From JARYGU01 sp033795365 (GTDB taxonomy: Bacteria; Pseudomonadota; Alphaproteobacteria; Rhizobiales; Rhizobiaceae), in contig JARYGU010000011.1 in the NCBI GenBank assembly GCA_033795365.1, forward strand, positions 62,001 through 126,000: DNA of 64,000 nt, given 5' to 3'. Below, piece by piece: positions 1 through 9,795 of the stretch. Position numbers and translations under genes: made by a program. Each line of letters begins with the position of its first letter. Position 1 is the stretch's first letter. Below the pieces are notes generated by a model that worked only from the letters and a program-made list of their open reading frames with translations, ran no database searches and had not been told where the DNA came from.

Positions 1-332
1 TGGAAGACCATGCCGACGCGGGCGCGCAACTCGACGACATCAATCTGCGGATCGTAGATGTCGTCTTCGTCGAGGGTGATCTTGCCAGTCACCCGGCAGC
101 TCTCGATCGTATCGTTCATGCGGTTGAGGCAGCGCAGGAAGGTGGACTTGCCGCAACCGGAAGGACCGATCAGCGCCGTCACCGTATTTTCCCGGACGTT
201 CAGGTTCACGTCGAAAAGCGCGCGCTTCTCGCCGTAATAGACCGACACGTCCCTGCCGACCATCTTGTAAGCGGTTTCGTTCATCTTCTGGTCCAGCGCC
301 TTCTCAACTGCTGCTTCTGACATCATGTTCAT
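1..332 (-). CDS. pstB: Phosphate ABC transporter ATP-binding protein PstB (N-terminal part)
   Basis: ATPase that powers high-affinity phosphate import by PstSCA at the inner membrane. The visible part is the N-terminal third and runs off the left edge. The Walker A motif GPSGCGKST is followed by LRCLNRMND, the usual PstB continuation. The start ATG at 332 is 13 nt after the pstA stop; ATGs at 326 and 323 are in the same frame and equally possible, because the leader reads MNMMSEAAVE. It is the fourth gene of pstS-C-A-B. A phoU gene often follows pstB in this family, but that would lie outside the window. Identity is secure; the end is not visible. Confidence 0.95.
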   Translation of the reverse strand, partial: MNMMSEAAVEKALDQKMNETAYKMVGRDVSVYYGEKRALFDVNLNVRENTVTALIGPSGCGKSTFLRCLNRMNDTIESCRVTGKITLDEDDIYDPQIDVVELRARVGMVF

Positions 333-345
333 GACCCCGGCTCCT

Positions 346-1641
346 TTACCAACGGCGCTCGAAGCGCTGCCTGAGGAAAATGGCGATTGCGTTCATTACG
401 ATCAGGAATCCCAGGAGTACGAGGATCGCGGCGGACGTCCTGGAAACGAAGCCACGCTCCGGGCTGTCCGCCCAGATATAGATCTGGCTCGGAAGAGCCG
501 TCGACGCCGCGAAGATTCCGTCCGGCGGGCTGGTGATGAACGCGTTCATGCCTATCAGCAGCAGCGGCGCCGTCTCGCCGAGTGCACGCGCAAGCGAGAT
601 GATCGCCCCCGTCATGATAGTGGGCATGGCCAGCGCAAGCACGTGATGGAAGATCATCTCGTGCTTGGAAGCCCCGACCCCGAGCGCGGCCTCGCGAATA
701 GACGACGGCACGGCCTTGAGCGAGACGCGTGTGACGATGATAAGCGTCGGCAGCGTCATCAGGGACAACACCAGACCGCCAACCAGCGGAGCCGATCGGG
801 GAAGGCCGAAGCCGTTCAGGAACACCGCCAGCCCGAGCAGACCGAATACCACGGAGGGGACGGCCGCTAGGTTGTTGATGTTGATCTCGATGAGGTCGGT
901 AAGACGGTTCTTCGGCGCGAATTCCTCGAGATAGATCGCGGCCGCGATCCCGATCGGGAAGCTGATCGCGAAGCAGACCAGCAGCGACCAGAACGATCCC
1001 GAGATAGCGCCTGCGAGGCCAGCCAATTCCGGGAAGCGGCTGTCGGCGTTGAGGAACAGGCCCCAGTTGAAAGGACTGGAGATCAGACCCTTCGAAACGA
1101 GCTGGTCGTACATGCCGATCTGCTCGTCGCTGATCCTGCGCTGATCTTCCGGCGTGTCGCGGCTGATCTCGCCCTTCGCGAGCTGATCCGCCCGGTCGGA
1201 CATCGGGATGGTGAAGGAGCTTGTGCCGTCGAGCCGTGACGGTTCCTTGATCACGGTGTCGCGGACCAGGAATGGTGCGGACGACGTGAAGAGGTCGAAA
1301 TAGGCGCGCTCCTGTCGGCGCGTGAGATCGGGGACCTGGGCGCGAAGCGCATCACGGACAATGTCGCGCCAGTTGGCATCCATCAGATTGCTGCGGTCGA
1401 TCTCGGCGGCGCTGAGATCGATGGAGACGGTCGCCACCGTCTGAGTGAAAGCCTTGTGGCCAGTGTAGACGAGCGAACTGATCAGGAAGGCGAGGAACCC
1501 GAGAGCGAAGATGATCGCGGTCATCCCGTAGGCCTTGAGGCGGCGCTCGGCCGCGTAGCGGGATTTCCGCCGCGCCTTCATCTCGTCCGAGTGCCAGTTG
1601 ACGCGCTGGCTGTCGACTGCTTCGATTTCGATCGTGGACAT
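346..1641 (-). CDS. pstA: Phosphate ABC transporter permease PstA
   Basis: Inner-membrane permease subunit that pairs with PstC to form the phosphate channel. The 431 residues include an N-terminal transmembrane segment near residues 38-62 (ALGFLAFLISSLVYTG) and a long periplasmic insert. The C-terminal permease block has the ABC coupling motif EAALGVGASKHEMI. E. coli PstA is about 300 residues; the long N-terminal extension is usual for rhizobial PstA. The start overlaps the pstC stop as ATGA (1641), which indicates translational coupling. Confidence 0.95.
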   Translation of the reverse strand: MSTIEIEAVDSQRVNWHSDEMKARRKSRYAAERRLKAYGMTAIIFALGFLAFLISSLVYTGHKAFTQTVATVSIDLSAAEIDRSNLMDANWRDIVRDALRAQVPDLTRRQERAYFDLFTSSAPFLVRDTVIKEPSRLDGTSSFTIPMSDRADQLAKGEISRDTPEDQRRISDEQIGMYDQLVSKGLISSPFNWGLFLNADSRFPELAGLAGAISGSFWSLLVCFAISFPIGIAAAIYLEEFAPKNRLTDLIEININNLAAVPSVVFGLLGLAVFLNGFGLPRSAPLVGGLVLSLMTLPTLIIVTRVSLKAVPSSIREAALGVGASKHEMIFHHVLALAMPTIMTGAIISLARALGETAPLLLIGMNAFITSPPDGIFAASTALPSQIYIWADSPERGFVSRTSAAILVLLGFLIVMNAIAIFLRQRFERRW

Positions 1642-3020
1642 CAGTATTTCTCCCGGTACTTGCGGACCGTGCGCAATGCAATCAGGTTCAGGCAGAGCGT
1701 GATGACGAACAGTACCAGGCCGAGTGCGAAGGCCGCGAGCGTCTTCGGGTTGTCAAACTCGGAGTCGCCGATCAGAAGGGTGACGATCTGCACCGTCACG
1801 GTGGTGACGGCATCGAACGGGTTGGCCGTGATCTTGGCGATGAGGCCGGCGGCCATCACCACGATCATCGTCTCTCCGACTGCGCGGCTGAGCGCGAGGA
1901 GCACCCCGCCGATGATGCCCGGAAGCGCCGCCGGGAGGAGCACTTTGCGGATGGTCTCGCCCTTCGTCGCGCCAAGGGCTAGCGAACCGTCACGCATCGC
2001 ACGTGGCACAGCCGCGAACGCGTCGTCTGAGAGCGAAGATATGAACGGGATGATCATGACGCCCATGACCAAACCCGTCGCCAGCGCGCTGTTCGGCGAC
2101 GAGGGGATGCCGACGGCATTACCGAGATCCCTAATGGCCGGAGCGACAGTCAGGACAGCGAAGAAGCCGTAGACCACGGTCGGGACGCCGGCGAGGATCT
2201 CGAGCATCGGCTTCACGACTGCCCGGAAGCCAGGATGCGCGTACTCAGTCAGGTACACGGCGGAAAGGATGCCCGTCGGAACAGCGACCAGCATCGCGAT
2301 GGCGGAGATGAGGAAAGTTCCGTATAGGACCGGAAGAACACCGAAAGCGCCCTGCCCTGCAACCTGGTCGGCACGGATAGCGATCTGAGGTTCCCAGCGC
2401 AGGCCGAACAGGAATTCCGTGACAGGCACCCGCGCGAAGAAATGCAGCGCCTCGAAGACAAGCGAGCCAACGATGCCGACGGTGATGATGATCGCGACCA
2501 GAGACGAGAACATCATGAAGACGGTGACCGCGGTTTCGACGCTATGGCGGGCGCGGTATCGGGGGCTGATGACCTTGAACCCGAGAAATGCACCGACGGC
2601 CGCAATGCAGCAGGTGAGCGCGGCCATCAGATACATCGATGTCGACTGCAGAGATCGGAGATGCTCGGCGGCTGCGGCCACTTCCGGGGTGGGCTGGCGG
2701 AAGAGATTGCCCGCCGCGACCTGCCTTATCTCACTCATCTGCAGGCTCTTGGCGGCGGCGTCCATTGCCTCCGCGCCTGGAAAGGAAGCGATGACGAGCT
2801 GGTTCATCACGCTGTTCTGGAACATCAGCCAGAGAAGCAGGAAGATGAAGGCAGGCACTGCCGTCCAGATCGCAGCGTTCAGGCCGTGGTAGATCGGACG
2901 CGAATGCTGCTTCAGGCGGACCGCGCCCGCAGGTGTCGCCGCTCTACTGGCGCGAAACACGCCGAAGTAGCTCACAATCAAGGCCATGGCGGCCAGAAAG
3001 AGAATTAGATATCCCGACAT
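1641..3020 (-). CDS. pstC: Phosphate ABC transporter permease PstC
   Basis: Partner permease of PstA in phosphate uptake. The frame is open to 3053, but the start chosen is the ATG at 3020 (MSGYLILFLAAMALIV): it has a GGGGGC ribosome site just upstream and begins with a transmembrane helix. The protein is about 459 residues, with an N-terminal extension before the permease core and the coupling motif GSLALGATKGETI near the C-terminus. It lies 60 nt after pstS and overlaps pstA by one base. Confidence 0.93.
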   Translation of the reverse strand: MSGYLILFLAAMALIVSYFGVFRASRAATPAGAVRLKQHSRPIYHGLNAAIWTAVPAFIFLLLWLMFQNSVMNQLVIASFPGAEAMDAAAKSLQMSEIRQVAAGNLFRQPTPEVAAAAEHLRSLQSTSMYLMAALTCCIAAVGAFLGFKVISPRYRARHSVETAVTVFMMFSSLVAIIITVGIVGSLVFEALHFFARVPVTEFLFGLRWEPQIAIRADQVAGQGAFGVLPVLYGTFLISAIAMLVAVPTGILSAVYLTEYAHPGFRAVVKPMLEILAGVPTVVYGFFAVLTVAPAIRDLGNAVGIPSSPNSALATGLVMGVMIIPFISSLSDDAFAAVPRAMRDGSLALGATKGETIRKVLLPAALPGIIGGVLLALSRAVGETMIVVMAAGLIAKITANPFDAVTTVTVQIVTLLIGDSEFDNPKTLAAFALGLVLFVITLCLNLIALRTVRKYREKY

Positions 3021-3080
3021 GTTGCCCCCGGAGACGGAAAAGGCCGCCCACACAGTGCGGACGGCCGATGGCTGCTCGGA

Positions 3081-4118
3081 TTAGGAACCGAGCTTCTTGG
3101 CTTCCAGGACAGCCTTCTCGACTTCCGCGCGCTTGTCAGCGTCGAGCGGGGTCAGGCCGCGCTCTGCGAGATAGCCGTCATCGCCCATGGAGGCTTCCGA
3201 GGTGTATTCCTCGAGGAATTCCTTCATGCCCGGGATGACGTCGCGGTGGGCGTTCTTGATGTAGACGAACAGCGGGCGCGAAACCGGATAGGAACCGTCC
3301 TTGATGGTCTCGAAGCTTGCTTCCACGCCTTCGACCTTGATGTCCTTGAGCTTGTCTTCGTTCTCGTAGAGGAACGAGTAGCCGAAGATGCCGACGGCAT
3401 TCGGGTCGGATTCAAGACGCTGGACGATCAGGTTGTCGTTCTCGCCGGCTTCGATGAACGGGCCGTCCTGGCGCATGCGCGAGCAGGCTTCCGTGTACTT
3501 CTTCTCGTCGGCGGCCTTCACGGCATCCATGCCGGCTGTGTCGGCGCAGCCTTCATGCATGACGAGCTCGACAAAGGCATCGCGGGTGCCGGAGGTCGGC
3601 GGGGGGCCGAAGGCGACGATGTTCACGTCCGGAAGGGACGCATCGATGTCGGACCACTTCTTGTTCTTGTTCGCGACGAGTCCGCCCTTGCCGTCCGGAA
3701 GCTCGGCAGCGAGAGCCTGGAAGATCTGTGCCTTGGTAAGATTCCAGTCCGTCTCGTTCTTACGGGAGACGGCGATCGAGAGCCCGTCGTAGCCGATCAG
3801 GGCTTCGGTGATGTCGGTCACGCCGTTGTCGGCGCAGAGCTTCACCTCGGAATCCTTGATCGCGCGCGAAGCACCGGTGATGTCCGCAAAGTCTTCGCCG
3901 ACGCCGCCGCAGAACGCCTTGAAGCCGCCGCCCGTGCCGGTGGATTCAACGACCGGAGCAGGCTTGCCGGTCTTGTTCGCGAATTCTTCGGCAACAGCCT
4001 GGGTATAGGGGAATACGGTGGAGGAGCCGACGATCTTGATCTGATCGCGGGCAGATGCGACGCCTGCGGTGCTCAGGAGGATTGCGACGACTGCGCAGCT
4101 TCCTAGATACTTCTTCAT
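3081..4118 (-). CDS. pstS: Phosphate ABC transporter substrate-binding protein PstS
   Basis: Periplasmic phosphate receptor, first gene of the pst operon. The 345 residues begin with a clear signal peptide (MKKYLGSCAVVAILLSTAGV, cleavage after ASA). The mature start IKIVGSSTVFPYT and ESTGTGGGFKAFC are the phosphate-binding loops, and the later GPPPTSGTRDAF loop completes the site. A PhoB box lies 63 nt upstream of the start, so phosphate-starvation control is expected. The usual rhizobial neighbour phoR is absent on the upstream side; an AIPR gene is there instead. Confidence 0.95.
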   Translation of the reverse strand: MKKYLGSCAVVAILLSTAGVASARDQIKIVGSSTVFPYTQAVAEEFANKTGKPAPVVESTGTGGGFKAFCGGVGEDFADITGASRAIKDSEVKLCADNGVTDITEALIGYDGLSIAVSRKNETDWNLTKAQIFQALAAELPDGKGGLVANKNKKWSDIDASLPDVNIVAFGPPPTSGTRDAFVELVMHEGCADTAGMDAVKAADEKKYTEACSRMRQDGPFIEAGENDNLIVQRLESDPNAVGIFGYSFLYENEDKLKDIKVEGVEASFETIKDGSYPVSRPLFVYIKNAHRDVIPGMKEFLEEYTSEASMGDDGYLAERGLTPLDADKRAEVEKAVLEAKKLGS

Positions 4119-4180
4119 GGAATTTCTCCCTTGGAATTCGGTTTGACGCTTTGGCGTCGGCTCCCCTCTATAGGGACTAC

Positions 4181-4198
4181 ATAACAGTTTTGTGACAG
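4181..4198 (-). promoter_or_regulatory. PhoB box upstream of pstS
   Basis: Read on the minus strand this is CTGTCACAAAACTGTTAT: two CTGT(C/T)A half-sites 11 bp apart with an A-rich spacer, close to the Pho-box pattern CTGTCATAWAWCTGTCA. It lies 63 nt before the pstS ATG, in the right orientation. The rest of 4119-4396 shows no gene. Confidence 0.85.
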
Positions 4199-4396
4199 TT
4201 TTATTTCATTTGTGAGATGCTTGTGAGCCAAGCTTTTTGCACGGCTGTTCACACCCGCAAATACTATCTTTGTCGATCGTTACTCGATGCTTCTGACTTG
4301 GCTTACTATTGCGTCATGCGCGTACGCGAACCTCAGGAGGATGGTGCGCTCTCTGACTGCTTAATGCCGAGTAGGAGCCTGAATGTGCGGCCCGGG

Positions 4397-6169
4397 CTAG
4401 GGTGCCTTAAACAACGTTTCGCTCGCCGAAATATCTGGTTGATGGGGTTCGGGGATTGGCGGGGAGCGAAGGCTGGCCGCTGCGGCTGCGATTGTTTCCT
4501 GAAATCCCGGTGATTTTGCAACCCCGTCTGTTCCGCCTTCGTTGTCAAATTGCTCGACAACATAAGCAACAGCCTTCGGCAGCCATTCCGCATCGATCTT
4601 TAGAGTAGCCCAACCCGATGCAGCATGCTTGGTATTATGAAAATACACGCCGGACACGAACGCTAAGGCATGCCACACGACATTGTTCCGGAAGCCCGCA
4701 CCTCGCGGCGGCTCGATGGACGTGAGGATGTTCATGATTTCCCGCTTCGCCCGAATGACTGCGAGGAACGTGTCGAGGGGATAGCTTTCAGAAAAGAGCG
4801 TCTGGTAGTCCTTGTCGTCATTGATTAGAGTTGTCGGCCGACCACGCGCATCGCCACCTCTGAACAGAAGAGCAGCTACGAGGGACTGCGACATCTCTGT
4901 AAGTGTGACGATGGAAGAGCGCGGCTTCTCTTCGTTTCGATATTGGTTCTTGCGGCGCTCGTAGAAAAGACCATGTTTGCGGAAGAAGTCCTCAATATTG
5001 CGGTGAACACGGTCCATGCCCCGAAGATAGGGCTTAGGAATGTGTGTTTGGCTGTTAGTAGCTCGAATGATCCCGTCTCTCACGGCATCGGACGTCGGCT
5101 TGATGATGCGAACGAGAATCCGCTTCTCGCCTATGTGCTTCTTCGCCTCACTGGAAACCTCCGGCGACGACATGAACGCGTGGATGACGTTGCAAGTCTG
5201 AAGACCGTTGACCAAAAGGGGGTCGGTCAGCGCAAGGTGCTTACCTTTAGGATCGACCGCATCGGCAACAAGAGTGACGCCGTTATTGTACCACCAGAAG
5301 TCCTCGTCACCGAGAGTTTCGAGCGTCTGAAATATGCCCTCATTGACGTCGGTCGTCGTGCCGAGGAAGTCGCGGACGTTTGCGTCAAAGAGGGACCTGA
5401 TGAGGTTGCCGGAGCTATCACTCAGGAAGCTCATTATCCCATCGATGGGTACTAGGCAGGCAAAGGAGTTCTCGTCGTGGGATAGCTGCTCTTGAAAGGC
5501 AAGCTGTCGGACATGGATTTGAGGCATCCTGGACAGATCTATAACCTGCTCTGCTCCAAGATAAATGATCTCCGCGTCCTTGGTAGCAGCGGATGTTCCA
5601 AGCTCCTGTATCAAGGTCGTGCCGGTCGCGAGGACGGAGCTGTGAACGCTCGCGTTGCTGCCCTTGGTCGCGTAGTAGACACGGCATTTGATCGTCGCCG
5701 CACGACCTGAAGACGACAGGACTGCAAACCTAGCCAGCGCAAACTTCGACTGGACGCTTGAGTTGTACTCTTTGAACTCTATCGCCGAGTAGTCCTTTGA
5801 CAGGCTGAAAAGGTCTCGCACCGTCGCTCGTACGGATTTCAGCGGATTTTCCTCAAAGCTCTCGGTGTATTTGGACTGGATAATAACGATATCAATTTCA
5901 AGCGGACCTTTTTCAGGCACGGTCTTGCTTTCGAGCGATTCCTCGCTCAAAACCATGCCATTCACGATGACGTACATGGCATCTATCTGGCCGTCCGCTC
6001 CACCATCGGTGATGCCGGCTTCAATTTCATCCACGCTCAAATCGTAGGGCGCCATGATTAGAGCGTTGACCACCAGTTCCCAAGCTTTGGTGACATCCTT
6101 CAATCCTGCGTCTTTTGCCCGATCCTCGGTCATCTGCTGGACAAGGATTCTGTAGGTATCTTTTGACAT
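4397..6169 (-). CDS. AIPR family protein (abortive infection/phage resistance family)
   Basis: Large cytoplasmic protein, about 590 residues. The central block WWYNNGVTLVADAV followed by LLVNGLQTCNVIHAF is the signature of the AIPR family (Pfam AIPR), some members of which are linked to abortive phage infection. No membrane segment or signal peptide is visible. The ATG at 6169 is chosen over the one at 6208 because AAGAGG lies four bases upstream. The gene stands alone between pstS and the dnaE2 operon, and its sequence is less GC-rich than the neighbours, which suggests transfer. No methylase or restriction subunit is nearby. The mechanism is not known from the sequence. Confidence 0.8.
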   Translation of the reverse strand: MSKDTYRILVQQMTEDRAKDAGLKDVTKAWELVVNALIMAPYDLSVDEIEAGITDGGADGQIDAMYVIVNGMVLSEESLESKTVPEKGPLEIDIVIIQSKYTESFEENPLKSVRATVRDLFSLSKDYSAIEFKEYNSSVQSKFALARFAVLSSSGRAATIKCRVYYATKGSNASVHSSVLATGTTLIQELGTSAATKDAEIIYLGAEQVIDLSRMPQIHVRQLAFQEQLSHDENSFACLVPIDGIMSFLSDSSGNLIRSLFDANVRDFLGTTTDVNEGIFQTLETLGDEDFWWYNNGVTLVADAVDPKGKHLALTDPLLVNGLQTCNVIHAFMSSPEVSSEAKKHIGEKRILVRIIKPTSDAVRDGIIRATNSQTHIPKPYLRGMDRVHRNIEDFFRKHGLFYERRKNQYRNEEKPRSSIVTLTEMSQSLVAALLFRGGDARGRPTTLINDDKDYQTLFSESYPLDTFLAVIRAKREIMNILTSIEPPRGAGFRNNVVWHALAFVSGVYFHNTKHAASGWATLKIDAEWLPKAVAYVVEQFDNEGGTDGVAKSPGFQETIAAAAASLRSPPIPEPHQPDISASETLFKAP

Positions 6170-6534
6170 CTGACCTCTTGGGAAATGAGTTCGCGTGTAG
6201 TCGAGCAAGGTAGCTGACGCCGCAGCCTCTGGAAGACGGCGAAGTGTATAATCACACGTAACGCACAGGAAGTTGCGTTGCGAAGCACAATAATATCCTA
6301 TCGAGGATGCGCCGCAGCAGTTTCAAACGCCTTCGACTAACCATGACAGATAGGGCGGAAGGAAATTGATGCGTGTCAGAATCCCGCTCCAGTTTGCGGT
6401 TACAACGTGCGCTTGCTCGATGATCGCGGTTGCCGTAAACATGCAGCCTTTCCAACCCACCAAAATGTCAGCTTTCGTGGTGGGGTCGGTACAGCTTACC
6501 TTATGACCGGAGTGGTGGGTGCAGTCGTTATAAC
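6170..6534. other. Intergenic stretch between dnaE2 and the AIPR gene
   Basis: About 365 bp without a convincing gene apart from the weak small ORF listed separately. No clear terminator hairpin or repeat was seen. It probably carries the AIPR promoter. Confidence 0.5.
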
Positions 6535-6538
6535 TCAC
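6323..6538 (-). CDS. Possible small protein downstream of dnaE2 (71 aa)
   Basis: The ORF starts with GTG overlapping the dnaE2 stop codon as GTGA and runs 71 codons (MSYNDCTHHSGHKVSC...). It has two Cys near the N-terminus and a hydrophobic stretch. I recognise no family. The overlap fits translational coupling to dnaE2, but the coding character is weak and it may be chance or the end of a decayed gene. Confidence 0.2.
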   Translation of the reverse strand: MSYNDCTHHSGHKVSCTDPTTKADILVGWKGCMFTATAIIEQAHVVTANWSGILTRINFLPPYLSWLVEGV

Positions 6539-9500
6539 TGAAAATTCCGGCTCTTCACCTTCAACGTGTCGATATGGCGATCAGGCTCGAACATGTCTCG
6601 GGCCTTGATGGCGATTGACGCTCCTCTTGGATCCGGCCGGTCTGGGGCACCATGCGAGAACTCGTCGCCCCGTCCAGTCGGCGGAGCAAAGAGGCTGTCG
6701 TGATCTGCGAGACGCGCCAGATCGCTGGATAGATCGAACAGCTGCTGGGCTATGAGGTGAACCACCTCCCCTTCCCGCTGAATTCTGCCATTGATCGCCA
6801 GCATGCTGGATCCGAGCAGAACCCGGCGCGACCGCTCGAACAGTTTTGGCCAGACGACGACATTCGCCACCCCAGTTTCGTCCTCGATTGTCACGAACAC
6901 GACGCCCTTGGCGGAGCCGGGCATCTGACGGACCAGCACCAAGCCGGCGGCCATCAGCCATTGGCCGTCGCGGGCCGTCATCGCTTCCGTGCAGGTCACG
7001 ATCCTCCTGCGGACCAGATCCTGGCGCAGGAAGCTTAGCGGGTGATGCCTGAGCGTCAGTCCGGTGTGGCTGTAGTCCTCCACGACATTGTGCCCTTCGG
7101 TCATCTGCCGAAGTATCACCTCCGGCTCCTGCTGCTCGGCGATCGCGCGCGCTTCCCGCTCGGCAGCCGCGGCAAACAGGGGAAGCGGCTCGTCGCGCAG
7201 CGCTTCGATCGCCCAGAGCGCATCGCGCCGTTCAAGGCCGAGGGAAAAGCGGAAGGCATCCGCCTCGGCCAGCTTCACGAGCGAGGCGGTCGGAACACCG
7301 CAGCGGCGCCACATGTCGTCGATGGAAGGGAACGGCTCATCGGTCCGGGCAGCGGCGATCCGGGCAGCATCGGCGACCGGCAGACCTTTCACCAACCGCA
7401 TGCCCAGCCGCACGGCATGCCGATCCGAACCTTCGATCGGCTCCAGCGTGCAGTCCCATCGGGACCTGTTGATGCAGACAGGGCGGACCTCGACGCCATG
7501 CTTTTTCGCATCGGCGACGATCTGCGCCGGCATGTAGAAACCCATCGGCTGCGCATTCAATAGCGCCGCGCAGAAGACGTCGGGATAGTGGCATTTCACA
7601 TAGTTGCTGGCATAGGCTATCAGCGCGAAGGAGGCGGCGTGGCTCTCCGGGAACCCGTAGGACCCGAATCCCTCCAACTGCCCAAACGTCCTCTCGGCGA
7701 ATTCCGGCGAATAGCCGTTCAGGATCATGCCGGACACGAGCTTGTCCTTGAAGTTGCTGACGCCGCCGGTGAACTTGAACGTCGCCATGGCGCGGCGCAG
7801 TTGATCCGCCTCGCCGGCGGAGAATCCGGCGCAGACCATCGCCACCTTCATGGCGCTCTCCTGGAACAAGGGCACACCAAGGGTCTTTCTTAGCACCGCC
7901 TCCAGTTCCGGCGTCGGATAGTCGATGGGCTCTTTGCCCTCGCGGCGACGGAGGTATGGATGAACCATGTCGCCTTGGATCGGCCCCGGACGGACGATCG
8001 CCACCTGGATGACGAGATCATAAAATGTCTGCGGCTTCATGCGCGGCAGCATTGCCATCTGCGCCCGGCTCTCGATCTGGAACGTTCCGAGCGTATCGGC
8101 CTTGCGGATCATCGCGTAGGTGGCGGCATCCTCCTGCGGGATGGACGCCAGGTCGAGTGGGATATTCTTCTCCTGCTCCAGCAGCGCAAATGCCTTGGCC
8201 ATGCAGGTGAGCATGCCGAGAGCCAGCACGTCGACCTTCATCATTTTCAGAGCCTCCACGTCATCCTTGTCCCATTCAATGACATATCTGTCCGGCATGC
8301 TCGCCGGTTCGATCGGCACCAGGTGATCCAGTCGATCGTGGGTCAGGACAAAACCGCCCGGATGCTGCCCCAGATGCCGTGGCGCGCCCATCAGCTGCTG
8401 CGCCAGCTGCAGGGTCAGCGCCAGCCGGTAATCCTCCGGATTGAGCCCGAGGTCGCGGACCTGCTTCTCGCCGACCTCTTCCGACCAGGACCAGATGCCC
8501 GAAGACAGCGCTTTGATCAGGTCCTCCGACAGACCAAAGGCCTTGCCGACATCGCGGATGGCGCCTTTTGCACGATAGCGCGTCACCGTAGTGCAGAGCG
8601 CCGCCTTATCGCGGCCATAGGTCTTATAGATCCACTGGATGACCTCTTCGCGCCTTTCGTGCTCAAAATCGACGTCGATGTCGGGAGGCTCGTCGCGTTC
8701 CTGGCTGACAAACCGTTCGAAGAGCAGATCATTGGTTTCGGGATTGATCGAGGTGATGCCGAGGACATAACAGACGGCACTGTTCGCCGCCGATCCGCGG
8801 CCCTGGCAGAGAATGCCTTGCGAGCGGGCAAAACGGACGATCGAAAAGACCGTGAGAAAATAGGGGGCGTATTTCATCGTCTCGATCAGGGAGAGTTCAT
8901 GGCGGATCGTCTGTTCGACATGCGCCGGCAGGCCTTCCGGGTAGCGGGTCTTCCCGCCCTCCCAGGTATAATGCTCCAAGGACTGCTGGGCGGTCATGCC
9001 GGGGACGAGAGCCTCCTCGGGATACTGGTAGACCAGTTCCTCGAGCGAAAACGTGCAGCGCCTTACGATCTCCATCGTGCGGGCCAAGGCCTCGGGATAG
9101 CGGGGGAACAGGCGGGCCATCTCCTCCGGCGGCTTCAGATGTCGATCGGCGAAACGTTCGCGATCGAAGCCGACGGAATCGATGGTCGTCTTCTCGCGAA
9201 CACAGGTCACGATATCCTGAAGCTGCCGGCGCGACGGCTCGTGGAACAATACATCGTTGGTGACGACGGTCCTGACCCGGTAGCGGGCTGCCATGTTGGA
9301 AAGCGTGTGCAGCCGCAGCTGGTCGTTCGGACGCCGCCGCAGACACAGCGACATGTAGGCGCGATCGCCGAAGATTTCGGCCATCTTCCTGAGCTGCATG
9401 GCGCAGGTCTCGTTGGCCAAGTCCGGCACAAGGATGCCGATCAGGCCTTCGGCATAATGTGCGACATCGTCGAGATGCAGGATGCAGTTCGCCTTGCCGC

Positions 9501-9795
9501 CCCTGCCCTTTCCAAGCGTCAGCAACCGCGTCAAACGCGAATAGGCGGCACGATCGGTCGGATAGACGAGGATCGACATGCCATCGGCCAGATCCAGCCG
9601 GCAGCCCACGACGAGGCGAAGGCCAGTCGCCCATGAGGCTTCCAATGCGCGCACGACCCCGGCCAAACTGTTGCGATCGACGATGCCTAGGGCCTGGATG
9701 CCCATCAGCTTGGCGGTGGCGAACAGTTCCTCGGCCGAGGAGGCGCCCCTCAGAAACGAAAAATGCGTCGTGACCTGGAGCTCGGCGTATTTCAT
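6535..9795 (-). CDS. dnaE2: Error-prone DNA polymerase DnaE2 (ImuC)
   Basis: Translesion polymerase of the SOS mutasome, acting with ImuA and ImuB in damage-induced mutagenesis. The 1086 residues start at MKYAELQVTTHFSFLRGASS, the N-terminal PHP domain. The C-family palm carries catalytic acidic residues in PDIDVDFEHERRE; helix-hairpin-helix and OB regions follow. The frame is open to 10104, but that extension lies inside imuB and has no family features. The ATG at 9795 overlaps the imuB stop (ATGA). Third gene of the imuA-imuB-dnaE2 operon. Confidence 0.96.
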   Translation of the reverse strand: MKYAELQVTTHFSFLRGASSAEELFATAKLMGIQALGIVDRNSLAGVVRALEASWATGLRLVVGCRLDLADGMSILVYPTDRAAYSRLTRLLTLGKGRGGKANCILHLDDVAHYAEGLIGILVPDLANETCAMQLRKMAEIFGDRAYMSLCLRRRPNDQLRLHTLSNMAARYRVRTVVTNDVLFHEPSRRQLQDIVTCVREKTTIDSVGFDRERFADRHLKPPEEMARLFPRYPEALARTMEIVRRCTFSLEELVYQYPEEALVPGMTAQQSLEHYTWEGGKTRYPEGLPAHVEQTIRHELSLIETMKYAPYFLTVFSIVRFARSQGILCQGRGSAANSAVCYVLGITSINPETNDLLFERFVSQERDEPPDIDVDFEHERREEVIQWIYKTYGRDKAALCTTVTRYRAKGAIRDVGKAFGLSEDLIKALSSGIWSWSEEVGEKQVRDLGLNPEDYRLALTLQLAQQLMGAPRHLGQHPGGFVLTHDRLDHLVPIEPASMPDRYVIEWDKDDVEALKMMKVDVLALGMLTCMAKAFALLEQEKNIPLDLASIPQEDAATYAMIRKADTLGTFQIESRAQMAMLPRMKPQTFYDLVIQVAIVRPGPIQGDMVHPYLRRREGKEPIDYPTPELEAVLRKTLGVPLFQESAMKVAMVCAGFSAGEADQLRRAMATFKFTGGVSNFKDKLVSGMILNGYSPEFAERTFGQLEGFGSYGFPESHAASFALIAYASNYVKCHYPDVFCAALLNAQPMGFYMPAQIVADAKKHGVEVRPVCINRSRWDCTLEPIEGSDRHAVRLGMRLVKGLPVADAARIAAARTDEPFPSIDDMWRRCGVPTASLVKLAEADAFRFSLGLERRDALWAIEALRDEPLPLFAAAAEREARAIAEQQEPEVILRQMTEGHNVVEDYSHTGLTLRHHPLSFLRQDLVRRRIVTCTEAMTARDGQWLMAAGLVLVRQMPGSAKGVVFVTIEDETGVANVVVWPKLFERSRRVLLGSSMLAINGRIQREGEVVHLIAQQLFDLSSDLARLADHDSLFAPPTGRGDEFSHGAPDRPDPRGASIAIKARDMFEPDRHIDTLKVKSRNFQ

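Noticed and set aside
7960..9636. 558-codon open frame on the plus strand
   Set aside because: It is antisense to dnaE2, whose family motifs are unambiguous; long antisense frames are common at this GC content.
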